This document shows positions 7,491 to 15,497 of a stretch of DNA of 60,875 nt, one piece after another. The position numbers were made by a program, and so were the translations under genes. The DNA comes from Bacteroidales bacterium UBA4893. Lineage in GTDB: Bacteria > Bacteroidota > Bacteroidia > Bacteroidales > P3. Under the pieces are notes generated by a model. The model worked only from the letters and a program-made list of their open reading frames with translations. It made no database searches and had not been told where the DNA came from. Numbering within the stretch: position 1 is the stretch's first letter; each line of letters starts with the position of its first letter. The stretch lies in assembly GCA_002399025.1 (NCBI GenBank), contig DHCV01000002.1:94429-155303 (forward strand), given 5' to 3'.

Positions 7491-9566
7491 ATGAAGAAAA
7501 CCTTTGTTCTTTATTTGTTTGCAATACTCTTTGTGAATTTTGCAAACAGTCAAATTCTCTATCAATCAGATTTTGAAGTATGGCAAAACAACTATCCTTT
7601 AGGATGGGACGGCTTAAATACTTCTATTGGACAATCCTCAGTGATTCAATCCTCCGATGCCATTTCTGGCACATATTCTTTAAAAATTCAAGATCAATTC
7701 TCTACCTCTTTTATGTATCTTTCAAGCTCTCCTTTCTATATTATGCCAGATAAAACTTATGAATTAAGTTTTTGGACAAAAGGGAAAGGGACTTTTTTAA
7801 CTAACATTTATTTTGGACAATCAGCAATAACGACCATTTTCCCAAGGGAAGTTTTTAATAATGATGATTGGACTGAATACAAAGTTGACTTTACATCTTT
7901 TATCCTTGATGATAGTGCAAGCGTTGAGCTTAGTTTAGGCTTCTCAAACGTTCTTTCAGCAAATGGTTTGTTGATTGACAATATAAGCATTAAAGAAAAA
8001 GGCAATTTCAATTACTTAGATATAAATAATATTCGAGCTGCAATATTCCCTACTGGCTCATTATTTAATTCTCAAGCAAACTTAAATTCAGTTCATTCTG
8101 GTTTTGAAAGCAGTGCACCTCTTTTTATTGTTCCAAAAGGTTCTGAAAGAACCTCAACCATTTTTCAAGGAAATATTTGGGTTGGAGCAAAGGATGGGAA
8201 CGATAACTTACATTTGGCAGCTGAAACTTTTTACGAAAAAGAATTCTCTTTTGGACCTATTTCAACCAATTATAATAGTTCTGAGTTTATTGAAAAATAT
8301 AATAAGGTTTGGAAAGTAAGTAAGGCAGAGATTCAAAATCATATTGACAACTATTATATGGGTGGATATGTAATTCCTCAAAATATTTTAGACTGGCCTG
8401 CAAATGGAGATGCTGTTTATGGAGAATCACAAAGAATAGCACCATATTGTGATGTAAATTCTAATGGATACTACGACCCACAAAATGGAGATTATCCTGC
8501 AATTAGAGGAGACCAAGCTCTTTTCTTTGTTTTTAATGACCAAAACCAAGATCATTTATCTACTAATGGAGAAAAATTAGGCTTAGAATTTAGAGCAATG
8601 GCTTATGCTTATGAAAATCCTCAAGATGAAGCACTATACAATAATATCTTTATTAGTTACGAAGTAGTTAATAAATCTCAAAACACCTATACCGACACTT
8701 ATTTGGGAATGTTTACAGATTTTGACTTAGGCTATGGACAAGATGACTATATTGGATACGATAGCGTGCTTAACTTAGCTTATGCATATAATGGACGAAA
8801 CTTAGATGGACCAAGTTACTCAGCTTATTCTGGGGTTCCTCCTGTTCAAGGTAATATGCTTCTAAGTCAAAATGCTTCTAAATTTGTTTATTTTCAAAAT
8901 TCAAATGACCCAGAATTGGGACACCCTTCCAATCAAAATGAACATTATAATTATTTGCAAGGCAAAACAAGAACTGGCAACCCTTTAACCTATGGTGAAA
9001 ATGGAACTAATCAATCAAATCCTCCAACCAATTATATGTATTCTGGTTTTCCAGAATTAGGTAGTGGATGGAATGAGCTTACGCTTGGGAATGAAATAGG
9101 AGATAGAAGAGGATTAATTTCTTATGGCCCTTTTTCTTTAACTCCAAATGAAAAAATATGTTTTGATTTTGCTTATCCTTTTGCAAAAGACTCTAATGCA
9201 ACAACCCCTGAAGGCTCTTTACCTCTTTTACGTCAAAGAGCAGCAGCAATTCAAACTTTCTATAATTCTCAAAACATTGATTGTGGATATAATGATGTTT
9301 CAAATAAGGATATTCTTACAATAAATCAAAATAACTTTATGATCTATCCTAATCCAAGCAATGGTAAGTTTATTGTAAACAGCCTAGAATTTATTCCTAA
9401 CTCCAAAATTGAGGTTTATTCTATTTTAGGAACAAAACTATTTGAAAGAGAAATCAAATCTAATTCCCAAAACTTTGAACTTAAACTTAATTCTGGATTA
9501 TATATCTATAGAATAAAGGTAAATAGTAGCGTTGTAAAACAAGATAAGATTATTATTTATAAATAA
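7491..9566 (+). CDS. Large T9SS type A sorting domain surface protein with CBM-like N-domain
   Basis: 691 residues. It has a signal peptide (1-20, ending FANS). Next comes a beta-sandwich of about 150 residues that looks like a carbohydrate-binding-module-type jelly roll (YQSDFEVW, GTYSLKIQDQ, YELSFWTKGKGT, LLIDNISIKE). The middle region has the pattern DVNSNGYYDPQNGDYPAIRG and DQALFFVFND, seen in many Bacteroidetes surface proteins of unknown function; the D/N-rich loops may bind calcium. The last 75 residues are a type A T9SS sorting domain (MIYPNPSNGKF, IEVYSILGTKLFE, GLYIYRIKV). The carbohydrate-binding role is inferred from fold pattern only. It is transcribed alone and ends at a strong hairpin. 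Confidence 0.85.
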   Translation: MKKTFVLYLFAILFVNFANSQILYQSDFEVWQNNYPLGWDGLNTSIGQSSVIQSSDAISGTYSLKIQDQFSTSFMYLSSSPFYIMPDKTYELSFWTKGKGTFLTNIYFGQSAITTIFPREVFNNDDWTEYKVDFTSFILDDSASVELSLGFSNVLSANGLLIDNISIKEKGNFNYLDINNIRAAIFPTGSLFNSQANLNSVHSGFESSAPLFIVPKGSERTSTIFQGNIWVGAKDGNDNLHLAAETFYEKEFSFGPISTNYNSSEFIEKYNKVWKVSKAEIQNHIDNYYMGGYVIPQNILDWPANGDAVYGESQRIAPYCDVNSNGYYDPQNGDYPAIRGDQALFFVFNDQNQDHLSTNGEKLGLEFRAMAYAYENPQDEALYNNIFISYEVVNKSQNTYTDTYLGMFTDFDLGYGQDDYIGYDSVLNLAYAYNGRNLDGPSYSAYSGVPPVQGNMLLSQNASKFVYFQNSNDPELGHPSNQNEHYNYLQGKTRTGNPLTYGENGTNQSNPPTNYMYSGFPELGSGWNELTLGNEIGDRRGLISYGPFSLTPNEKICFDFAYPFAKDSNATTPEGSLPLLRQRAAAIQTFYNSQNIDCGYNDVSNKDILTINQNNFMIYPNPSNGKFIVNSLEFIPNSKIEVYSILGTKLFEREIKSNSQNFELKLNSGLYIYRIKVNSSVVKQDKIIIYK

Positions 9567-9583
9567 TCATAAGCTCCCATCTA

Positions 9584-9621
9584 AAAAAAGCTGTTTGAAT
9601 TAATTTTCAAACAGCTTTTTT
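9584..9621. terminator. Bidirectional rho-independent terminator
   Basis: A perfect 16-bp stem (9584-9599 with 9606-9621), a 6-nt loop, and A-run/T-run flanks on both sides. It lies between the convergent 691-residue cargo gene and the DUF1801 gene and can serve both. Confidence 0.9.
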
Positions 9622-9630
9622 GTTATTTAT

Positions 9631-9996
9631 CTATTTTCTTTTCTCGTAGGAGGCTACGGCTTGAGTTAAGAAATGCCTTATTCTTTCTTTTATTTGAGGA
9701 CTTAAATCCTTAATCTCAACATGTGAATGTACTTTTCCTTGTCCTTTCATCATTTTAAAAGGGTCATCAAAGTCCCATCCCTTATAGAAGCCAAGTTTAA
9801 CGCCTTGCTTTGAAAGGCTAAGCATTGAAATTAAATTCTTATAGCCCTTACCATAGGAATAGAAAGCCATATTTTGACGAGTATCCATTTCTTCTTGAAT
9901 ATTTGGTAGCTCTGCAATAAGAAATTCTCTTAGTTCATTGGCAATACTAACCACCTTCTGGTCATAGGGCAAACAAATATCCTCAAATGTTCTCAT
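9631..9996 (-). CDS. DUF1801 (YdhG/YdeI-like) protein
   Basis: A 121-residue cytosolic protein of the DUF1801 fold. Supporting segments are MAFYSYGKGYKNLI, SKQGVKLGFYKG and MMKGQGKVHSHVEI, followed by a C-terminal helix. Relatives include YdhG/YdeI; no enzymatic reaction is established for most members. It begins 15 nt after the stop of the upstream T9SS cargo gene, so the two may be co-transcribed. It ends at the bidirectional terminator. Confidence 0.75.
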   Translation of the reverse strand: MRTFEDICLPYDQKVVSIANELREFLIAELPNIQEEMDTRQNMAFYSYGKGYKNLISMLSLSKQGVKLGFYKGWDFDDPFKMMKGQGKVHSHVEIKDLSPQIKERIRHFLTQAVASYEKRK

Positions 9997-10011
9997 AAAA
10001 TAAAGACTTAA

Positions 10012-11295
10012 CTAATTCTTAACTATCTTTTCTTGTTTAACTACCTTACCATTTGAGATAACGTTAACAAGGTATAGTCCTTGAGAAAGTGAAGAAAGAT
10101 CAACTTCTGTGTTAGAAAGGTTTTGACTCATCACTTCTTTTCCTAAGCTGTTATAAACTTTCACAATAGAATTTGACAAAGGAGTTGAACAATCTATATT
10201 GATTTTGTCTTTTGTTGGATTAGGGTAAATAGACATATTAATATTATTTCTTTCTGCATCGTTAAGTCCAATTGTTACTTGATCGTAGTTATAAGTTACA
10301 TCAAAAATATATGCTAAGTTCCCTGTATTTTGATCTTCTGTTGACCACTTGTGAGTAGTATAAACATTGGGGTTTCCGTTTACTTGAGGAGTAAACCATT
10401 CTTCCCATTCTCCTTTAAAATCTGTTATTGTTGGATAGATTGGATATCTGTTAGTTGATTCATCATATCTAAACTCATATCTATCTAAACTAAAATTTGA
10501 CCATGTGGTGCTTGAAGATGCACGATAATAATCTCTTTGAGCAACTTTACCATTAGCTGAACGAGTCCACTCATATTTTGTTTGAAGCTCTGTAGCATTA
10601 AGGTCTTCATAGAATGCATAATTCAATAAACCTACTCTTAAGTTGCTTACAGAATCATAAACATAATCGCCATAAAAAGGTTCAGTCCACTGACCATAAG
10701 AATAGTAATAATCTATTGTCCTAACAAATTTATTACCTTCATAATAGTATTCAATCTTATTCAAATCCTCATAAACATCATTTCCTCTATGTAGTTTCTG
10801 AAGATATTCGACCAATTGTCCTTGATTATTATAAGAATAATAGCCTTTTCCTCCAATAACAAATCCAGAACCTAAATCATTTGCATTTATTCTAAGAGTT
10901 CTTCTTCCCAATGAGTCGTATTCAAACTCTTCGTAGCAAGAATAAAACCACTCATTATTTTTCCATGAAAAGATTTTAGTCTTAATCATATTTCTATTCT
11001 CGTCATAAACGTACTCTGCCTTATAGTTATATTCAGGATAGTCGTAATCGGTGTAAATTTCACCAATAGAATAGTACTTTTGTCTTTGCTCATCGAAGTC
11101 ATAACTGAATTCAATCTTGTCAAATGGGGAAGACATCTTTTTAAGTAAAAGACATTGGGCAGACTTAGTACTTACTGTATTTTCCTTTGCACTTTGATTA
11201 GGAAAAGGTCTGTAGTTTGTTGTTTTTGTTTTTTGTGAATAACCGCCAACGACTACAGAGCAGCACACAAATAAAGCCAATAGTTGTTTTTTCAT
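10012..11295 (-). CDS. T9SS type A sorting domain protein with YD-like repeats
   Basis: 427 residues. A signal peptide (1-21, ending GGYSQ) is followed by a long region of Tyr/Asp-rich strand repeats. Examples are AEYVYDENRNM, EEFEYDSLGRR, YYSYNNQGQLVEY and DYVYDSVSNLR. They resemble the YD/RHS repeat pattern in spacing (about 20-40 residues) but are more degenerate. The final 75 residues are a T9SS sorting domain (SIYPNPTKDKI, VKVYNSLGKEV, GLYLVNVISNGKVVKQE). Function is unknown; a surface adhesin or shell is possible. It is separated from the HU-barrel gene by a terminator. Confidence 0.8.
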   Translation of the reverse strand: MKKQLLALFVCCSVVVGGYSQKTKTTNYRPFPNQSAKENTVSTKSAQCLLLKKMSSPFDKIEFSYDFDEQRQKYYSIGEIYTDYDYPEYNYKAEYVYDENRNMIKTKIFSWKNNEWFYSCYEEFEYDSLGRRTLRINANDLGSGFVIGGKGYYSYNNQGQLVEYLQKLHRGNDVYEDLNKIEYYYEGNKFVRTIDYYYSYGQWTEPFYGDYVYDSVSNLRVGLLNYAFYEDLNATELQTKYEWTRSANGKVAQRDYYRASSSTTWSNFSLDRYEFRYDESTNRYPIYPTITDFKGEWEEWFTPQVNGNPNVYTTHKWSTEDQNTGNLAYIFDVTYNYDQVTIGLNDAERNNINMSIYPNPTKDKINIDCSTPLSNSIVKVYNSLGKEVMSQNLSNTEVDLSSLSQGLYLVNVISNGKVVKQEKIVKN

Positions 11296-11351
11296 AGATA
11301 TTAATTTTTTTATTCATTATATCTTAAAACACCAAAAGGGAAAAAATGTTT

Positions 11352-11400
11352 ACAAAAAAAAGAGAAAGAACAATCATTTTATATTAATGATAATTCTTTC
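11352..11400 (-). terminator. Rho-independent terminator after the HU-barrel gene
   Basis: On the minus strand a 15-bp stem (11400-11386 with 11378-11364, two mismatches) with a 7-nt loop is followed by a run of eight T. It lies 23 nt after the stop of the gene ending at 11423. Confidence 0.75.
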
Positions 11401-11422
11401 CCCTAAACTAAGTGCCTAACTC

Positions 11423-12442
11423 TTAAAATTTAAGACTAAGAGTAAGATTTATTCCATAATTAGTCAAGTACGTATCGTTTCCATAAACTCTTCCAAAGTT
11501 TATCTCCCCTCCTATTCCAATATTATCTGTAATAAAATACTTATAAGAAAGCTCTCCACCAATGCCAAAATAATTATAATAGTCTATATGTCTATCTTCA
11601 TATTTTAACCTATCGAATCCATAACCTAATTCCAAACCAAGTTTCAATAAATGATTGCTTTGAACATTTAAAAAGTTATATCCCAAAACCAAAGAAAAGA
11701 GATTAAACCTTTGATCCCTAATTGGAAGCATATAATCATAGTCCGCCAAATAAATATTCCCAGTATATTTTTCTGAAAAGGTAATATACCTCAACTTAGC
11801 AAAGTATTTATTCTTATATCCAATCTCATAGGAAGGGATAAGATTGGTTTTAAAATCATAAAATCCCAAAAAACCATCAATCCATCTATATCCCACTTGA
11901 GTTTGAATAGTATGCGATAAATCTTCCTTGTTGAACTTGCAAGAATTTGAACTTTCACTTTGAGAAAAACCCATTTCAGAGAAACTCAAAAAGAAAACCA
12001 ACAATAAAACAGAAACAACCTTTTTGCTTGACTTAACAACAAGTCCCTTAGGAGCCTTTTGTTCAGCAGTAAACTTCATATCTTTAACATCCCTTGTTAA
12101 TTTTCTATCTGCCCTGTAAGTTATTTTGGTAGCCTTTACCTTTTTAGGATTAATTTTCTTTGGGTCATCAACACCTTCACTCGTTACCCCTATGCCAAAA
12201 GTTCCAATACCATCAAGCTTTACGTTACTACCCTCCAATAAAGATAATTTAATCTCTATTGACAAAGCTTTAAGACAACCCAACACATCTGCTTGGGTAA
12301 GAGAACAAGAACCAGAAATTCTTTCTGATAATTCTTCAGTTTTAACTGTTCTTAAAGTTTTAGGGCATGCAAAATACTTTTCAACGGTTTCTCCGTTTTC
12401 GTTTTTAAACTTCTTTTTCCAAATGCTAAACATTTTACTCAT
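11423..12442 (-). CDS. HU-like DNA-binding domain fused to a predicted outer-membrane beta-barrel
   Basis: 339 residues in one frame. Residues 1 to about 125 match the Bacteroidetes HU-related family: helices EELSERISGSCSLTQADVLG and LKALSIEIKLSLLEGSNVKL, then GIGTFGIGV and the beta-arm VKATKITYRADRKL. Residues 134-161 form a typical signal peptide (KSSKK, hydrophobic VVSVLLLVFFLSF, then GFSQ). Residues about 175-339 are alternating beta-strands ending in LTLSLKF, a terminal Phe as in outer-membrane barrels. Met122 (12079) could start the secreted part alone, with a basic n-region. So the gene makes a membrane-tethered HU protein, a cleaved pair, or two nested products. HU fusions to membrane or periplasmic domains are known in Bacteroidetes; I know of none to a barrel. 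Confidence 0.75.
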   Translation of the reverse strand: MSKMFSIWKKKFKNENGETVEKYFACPKTLRTVKTEELSERISGSCSLTQADVLGCLKALSIEIKLSLLEGSNVKLDGIGTFGIGVTSEGVDDPKKINPKKVKATKITYRADRKLTRDVKDMKFTAEQKAPKGLVVKSSKKVVSVLLLVFFLSFSEMGFSQSESSNSCKFNKEDLSHTIQTQVGYRWIDGFLGFYDFKTNLIPSYEIGYKNKYFAKLRYITFSEKYTGNIYLADYDYMLPIRDQRFNLFSLVLGYNFLNVQSNHLLKLGLELGYGFDRLKYEDRHIDYYNYFGIGGELSYKYFITDNIGIGGEINFGRVYGNDTYLTNYGINLTLSLKF

Positions 12443-12593
12443 AACACAATAAATTTTTAAATGAATATAATTAAATTGACAATTTCACAACCAAAAAAAC
12501 TAAAAAATACAAAACCCAAATATCCAACTCAAAACTCCTAATTTTCACCTCATTAAACACTATAATAAACTCATAAAACTTGATATAAATTTC

Positions 12594-12720
12594 ATATAAT
12601 GGCATTATATTGTCCATTTAATGCCATTAAACCACAAGTATAATGGCATTATATCATCGGTTTAATGGCATTATACTTAGAATATAATGGCATTATACTT
12701 AAAACATAACCGCATTACAT
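12594..12720. repeat. Array of palindromes with exact 22-bp period
   Basis: Odd palindromes of the type TATAATG-G-CATTATA or TTTAATG-C-CATTAAA. Their centres are at 12602, 12624, 12646, 12668 and 12690, with a degenerate sixth at 12712. Every step is exactly 22 bp. Arms are 7-8 bp and spacers 6-8 bp. The first five are perfect or have one mismatch. Confidence 0.9.
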
Positions 12721-12730
12721 GACTTCTTTG

Positions 12731-12738
12731 CAAAGATA
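12731..12738 (-). promoter_or_regulatory. Possible -7 element for the HU-barrel gene
   Basis: TATCTTTG on the minus strand matches TAnnTTTG. No good -33 element lies at 19 nt (a CAA at 12752 gives 13 nt). It is 289 nt upstream of the start, so the assignment is tentative. Confidence 0.3.
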
Positions 12739-12889
12739 AAAAAAATCTAAACAAGATTATTCTTTTTCTAAATAAAATTTAAGCAGTTTTTTATAAGGAT
12801 TAATTTCCGTTACAAAAAAGAGAAATTATCAAAAGAAAAGCTTTACAGAAAGAAAATATCGTTAGGAATTGTTTGAGGGATGAAAAAGA

Positions 12890-14470
12890 CTAAGAATCTT
12901 TTATATTATTGTAGGCGTCTACTATAATCTCTTGGGGATAGTTGTTTAACTCCAAAATTCTTATTGCGTTGGTCAAATAGCTCTTGCCTATCTTAAATTT
13001 ATAATCAAATTTAATTTCTCCCTGTTCAACTTTTTCATAAAAATATCCTCTTTCAAAGCCCTCATCTAAAAGCTCTATTAACTCTAAGTCGTGGGTGGAA
13101 AAAAGAATAATATGATTTGATTTATTGAGAAAGTGAAGAATGGACTTTGAAGTAGCAATTCTTTCTCTTGTATTGGTGCCTTTAAAGAGTTCATCAATAA
13201 TAAAAAGACAGTTATCCTCTTTTGAAGAGTAATCAATCAAGGTTTTAATTAAACTAACTTCTTCAAAGAAGAAGCTTTTTGACTCCAAAATATCGTCAGT
13301 TACTCTAATTGAGGTGAGAGTTTGCATTCTTGGAGCAACAAATCGTTTTGCAAAGCATGTATTTATTGTGTTAGCAAGTATATTGTTTGTTGCAATTGTT
13401 CTAAGAAAGGTTGTTTTGCCCGACATATTTGAACCTGTTATTATAAGGCTTTGATTTGTAAGAGAAATTGAATTAGGTATGCAGTTATCAATTAGAGGAT
13501 GAATAATATCTTCACATATTAGAGTTTTTGTATTGTTTACAAAGTTTGGTTTACAGTAATATGGCATTTGTTTTCTCAGTTCCAATATCGATAAACAAAG
13601 GTCTGTTTTACCAATAAGCTTATAAAGATAGTGAATGCTCTCTTTTTGTTTGTCAATATTTTGAAACACCTTATGCATAGCAATCAATTCTATTAAGAAA
13701 CACCCTTTCAGAAGTTCAAAAGGGTACCAAAGAAGAAGCATAAAGTCGTTTAATTCCATATAGTTGCCAGAACTAATCAGTTTTAACCAATGTCTTATTG
13801 AAGAAAGAGAATCTATACTTTCTTCCTTAAGGTTTTGATTGGAAATAAAGGGAGATAATTTCTTTATTTCTAAAGCTGTTTTGTAGAGAGTTTGAAGCTG
13901 CGAAAGGGATTCACTATAAATTATTAGTTTTCTCTTGTTATTGTAATGAATGGCAAGATTTAGGATTGCTATAAAAAGGAATAGAAGTAAAAAAGAAGAA
14001 TTAAAAAAGGATAAAACAAGAGAAAGAAAGGCAGAAAAAGATAGTAAGAAATAAATATTAATATTCTTATAGAGAGGAATTGATGATCCTAAGAACAAAT
14101 AAGGTAGCTGAAAGAGTTTGGTTGAAGATGCCTTTTTAAGAATCTTTTGCAGGCTTAGTTTTTCAAAAGGATTTCCTTCCAAATACTCCATATTCCTTTC
14201 AATTACATCAATTTCTTCAGCCTTTACTTGCTGACTTACCAAATGATTATAAAGATATTGTTTCCCAACAATTGAGTTTGCATAGTCAATTTGAAAGAAA
14301 ACATCGTTAAGATCTAAATCAAGAATAGATTGATTAGTTTTTGATTTAAAAACCTCATCATTTAACAGATTATAATATAAAGACAATTCTTTAATATCAA
14401 AATTTATGGTTTCAATTTCTTGTTTATCTTTCCTAAAGATTTGTTTTATATTGGCGATAAAACTTTTCAT
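12890..14470 (-). CDS. Membrane-anchored MutS-like ATPase
   Basis: 526 residues with the MutS domain V ATPase at the C-terminus: Walker A GSNMSGKTT (346-354), the FFEE segment (400-403), Walker B LFIIDELFKGTN (422-433) and the H-loop FSTHDLEL. There is no mismatch-recognition domain. Instead two hydrophobic segments lie at about 137-176, which probably anchor the protein in the inner membrane. This short membrane form is common in Bacteroidetes and is distinct from MutS1 and MutS2. Its role is not established and it should not be assumed to do mismatch repair. It has its own promoter. Confidence 0.85.
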   Translation of the reverse strand: MKSFIANIKQIFRKDKQEIETINFDIKELSLYYNLLNDEVFKSKTNQSILDLDLNDVFFQIDYANSIVGKQYLYNHLVSQQVKAEEIDVIERNMEYLEGNPFEKLSLQKILKKASSTKLFQLPYLFLGSSIPLYKNINIYFLLSFSAFLSLVLSFFNSSFLLLFLFIAILNLAIHYNNKRKLIIYSESLSQLQTLYKTALEIKKLSPFISNQNLKEESIDSLSSIRHWLKLISSGNYMELNDFMLLLWYPFELLKGCFLIELIAMHKVFQNIDKQKESIHYLYKLIGKTDLCLSILELRKQMPYYCKPNFVNNTKTLICEDIIHPLIDNCIPNSISLTNQSLIITGSNMSGKTTFLRTIATNNILANTINTCFAKRFVAPRMQTLTSIRVTDDILESKSFFFEEVSLIKTLIDYSSKEDNCLFIIDELFKGTNTRERIATSKSILHFLNKSNHIILFSTHDLELIELLDEGFERGYFYEKVEQGEIKFDYKFKIGKSYLTNAIRILELNNYPQEIIVDAYNNIKDS

Positions 14471-14496
14471 TAAACTAAATTTTAATAATAATTGAG

Positions 14497-14525
14497 CAAA
14501 GATAATAATCTTTAACTAAAACAAA
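14497..14525 (-). promoter_or_regulatory. Promoter of the MutS-like gene
   Basis: Minus strand: TTTG (14525-14522), 17 nt, TATCTTTG (14504-14497). The -7 is a perfect match and the spacing is slightly short. The ATG is 27 nt downstream. Confidence 0.6.
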
Positions 14526-14625
14526 GAATTAAAAGGCATATAAGAATCAAAACGCCTATTAAAAAATTGAAAATTTTATGTTTTCTAAAAGGGAAAATAA
14601 CACCAAAGATATCTCATAACCAATT

Positions 14626-15348
14626 CTACTTGAAAGTGTATTCAAGTCCAATGCTTAAACCATAAGATAATATTCCTCCATAATCATTATATAAGTCATC
14701 AGGAACTACTCCATTTGGTATCAGATCGTAATAATATTCATAAATATCACGAGATCCCCATTTACCAGTATTATCAAATATATCATCAGGATCTATCTTA
14801 TAATCAATAAAAGGTTGTAAAGTTAGATTGATATTCTTAAATATCTCTGATGAAATAGCAATACCTCCTCTAACAGACATATTATAATCATTAAACTTAT
14901 AGTCTTTATATGAACTTTCGCCATTTAAGTAATTCACTTTTACTCTATAGTTTAGAATATGATCTAATATAAATCCTCCAAATATGCTAAACCGAACTCT
15001 TTTAAATGAATATCCAACCGTTGCCAATATAGGTACTTTAATATAGTCAATTTCATAATCAACTTTATACAAATCATGAAATACAGATTCCTCATTAATT
15101 CTGGTAAATTCATAACCTTTAATATTCTTGGTTGAATACATAATTCCTGTTGTAAGTTTCAGCCATGAAAAATTTTTAGAAGGGAGAATATAAAATTCAT
15201 AATTAAACTTATTAGCATAATCATCTATCCAACTATCAAAAACATAACCATAGCTACTACCTCCAATTGCTAAAGACCATGGATTAACCTTTTGACTAAA
15301 TGCACTACTTGAACAAAAAAGCAGTAAGATGAAAAATAATTTTCTCAT
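14626..15348 (-). CDS. Outer-membrane beta-barrel protein (porin-like, PorT-type fold)
   Basis: 240 residues. A signal peptide (1-19, ending SAFSQ) is followed by alternating amphipathic strands such as FSWLKLTTGIMYS, VPILATVGYSF, RFSIFGGFILDHI and GISIGLEYTF-like endings. The C-terminal residues are TFK. This matches the small outer-membrane barrel families of Bacteroidetes (OMP_b-brl type). No ligand can be deduced. It is transcribed alone from the promoter at 15412-15442. Confidence 0.7.
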   Translation of the reverse strand: MRKLFFILLLFCSSSAFSQKVNPWSLAIGGSSYGYVFDSWIDDYANKFNYEFYILPSKNFSWLKLTTGIMYSTKNIKGYEFTRINEESVFHDLYKVDYEIDYIKVPILATVGYSFKRVRFSIFGGFILDHILNYRVKVNYLNGESSYKDYKFNDYNMSVRGGIAISSEIFKNINLTLQPFIDYKIDPDDIFDNTGKWGSRDIYEYYYDLIPNGVVPDDLYNDYGGILSYGLSIGLEYTFK

Positions 15349-15411
15349 AACTCATTCTATTTATTTGAGAATATTCCTATAAAATAGAAATAATGATTTT
15401 TAAGAATGGGA

Positions 15412-15442
15412 CAAAGGTAATAATCTTTTATTAAACGACAAA
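15412..15442 (-). promoter_or_regulatory. Promoter of the porin-like barrel gene
   Basis: Minus strand: TTTG (15442-15439), 19 nt, TACCTTTG (15419-15412). An exact consensus, 63 nt upstream of the ATG at 15348. Confidence 0.75.
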
Positions 15443-15497
15443 TGGAAATTATTGATAATTTCTTTTTAATAGGAGTTCTAATTAAGGAATTAGAATT

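Larger units (their letters stand above)
12443..12889. other. 447-bp intergenic region upstream of the HU-barrel gene
   Basis: No gene is seen. It contains the 22-bp palindrome array (12594-12720) and a minus-strand -7-like element at 12731-12738. The rest is AT-rich sequence with short A-runs. If the -7 element is used, the array would be transcribed in a leader of roughly 280 nt. Confidence 0.6.

Noticed and set aside
14520..14600. Hairpin AGGC...GCCT as a terminator after the porin-like gene
   Set aside because: Only four to five paired bases around a long loop; too weak to call.
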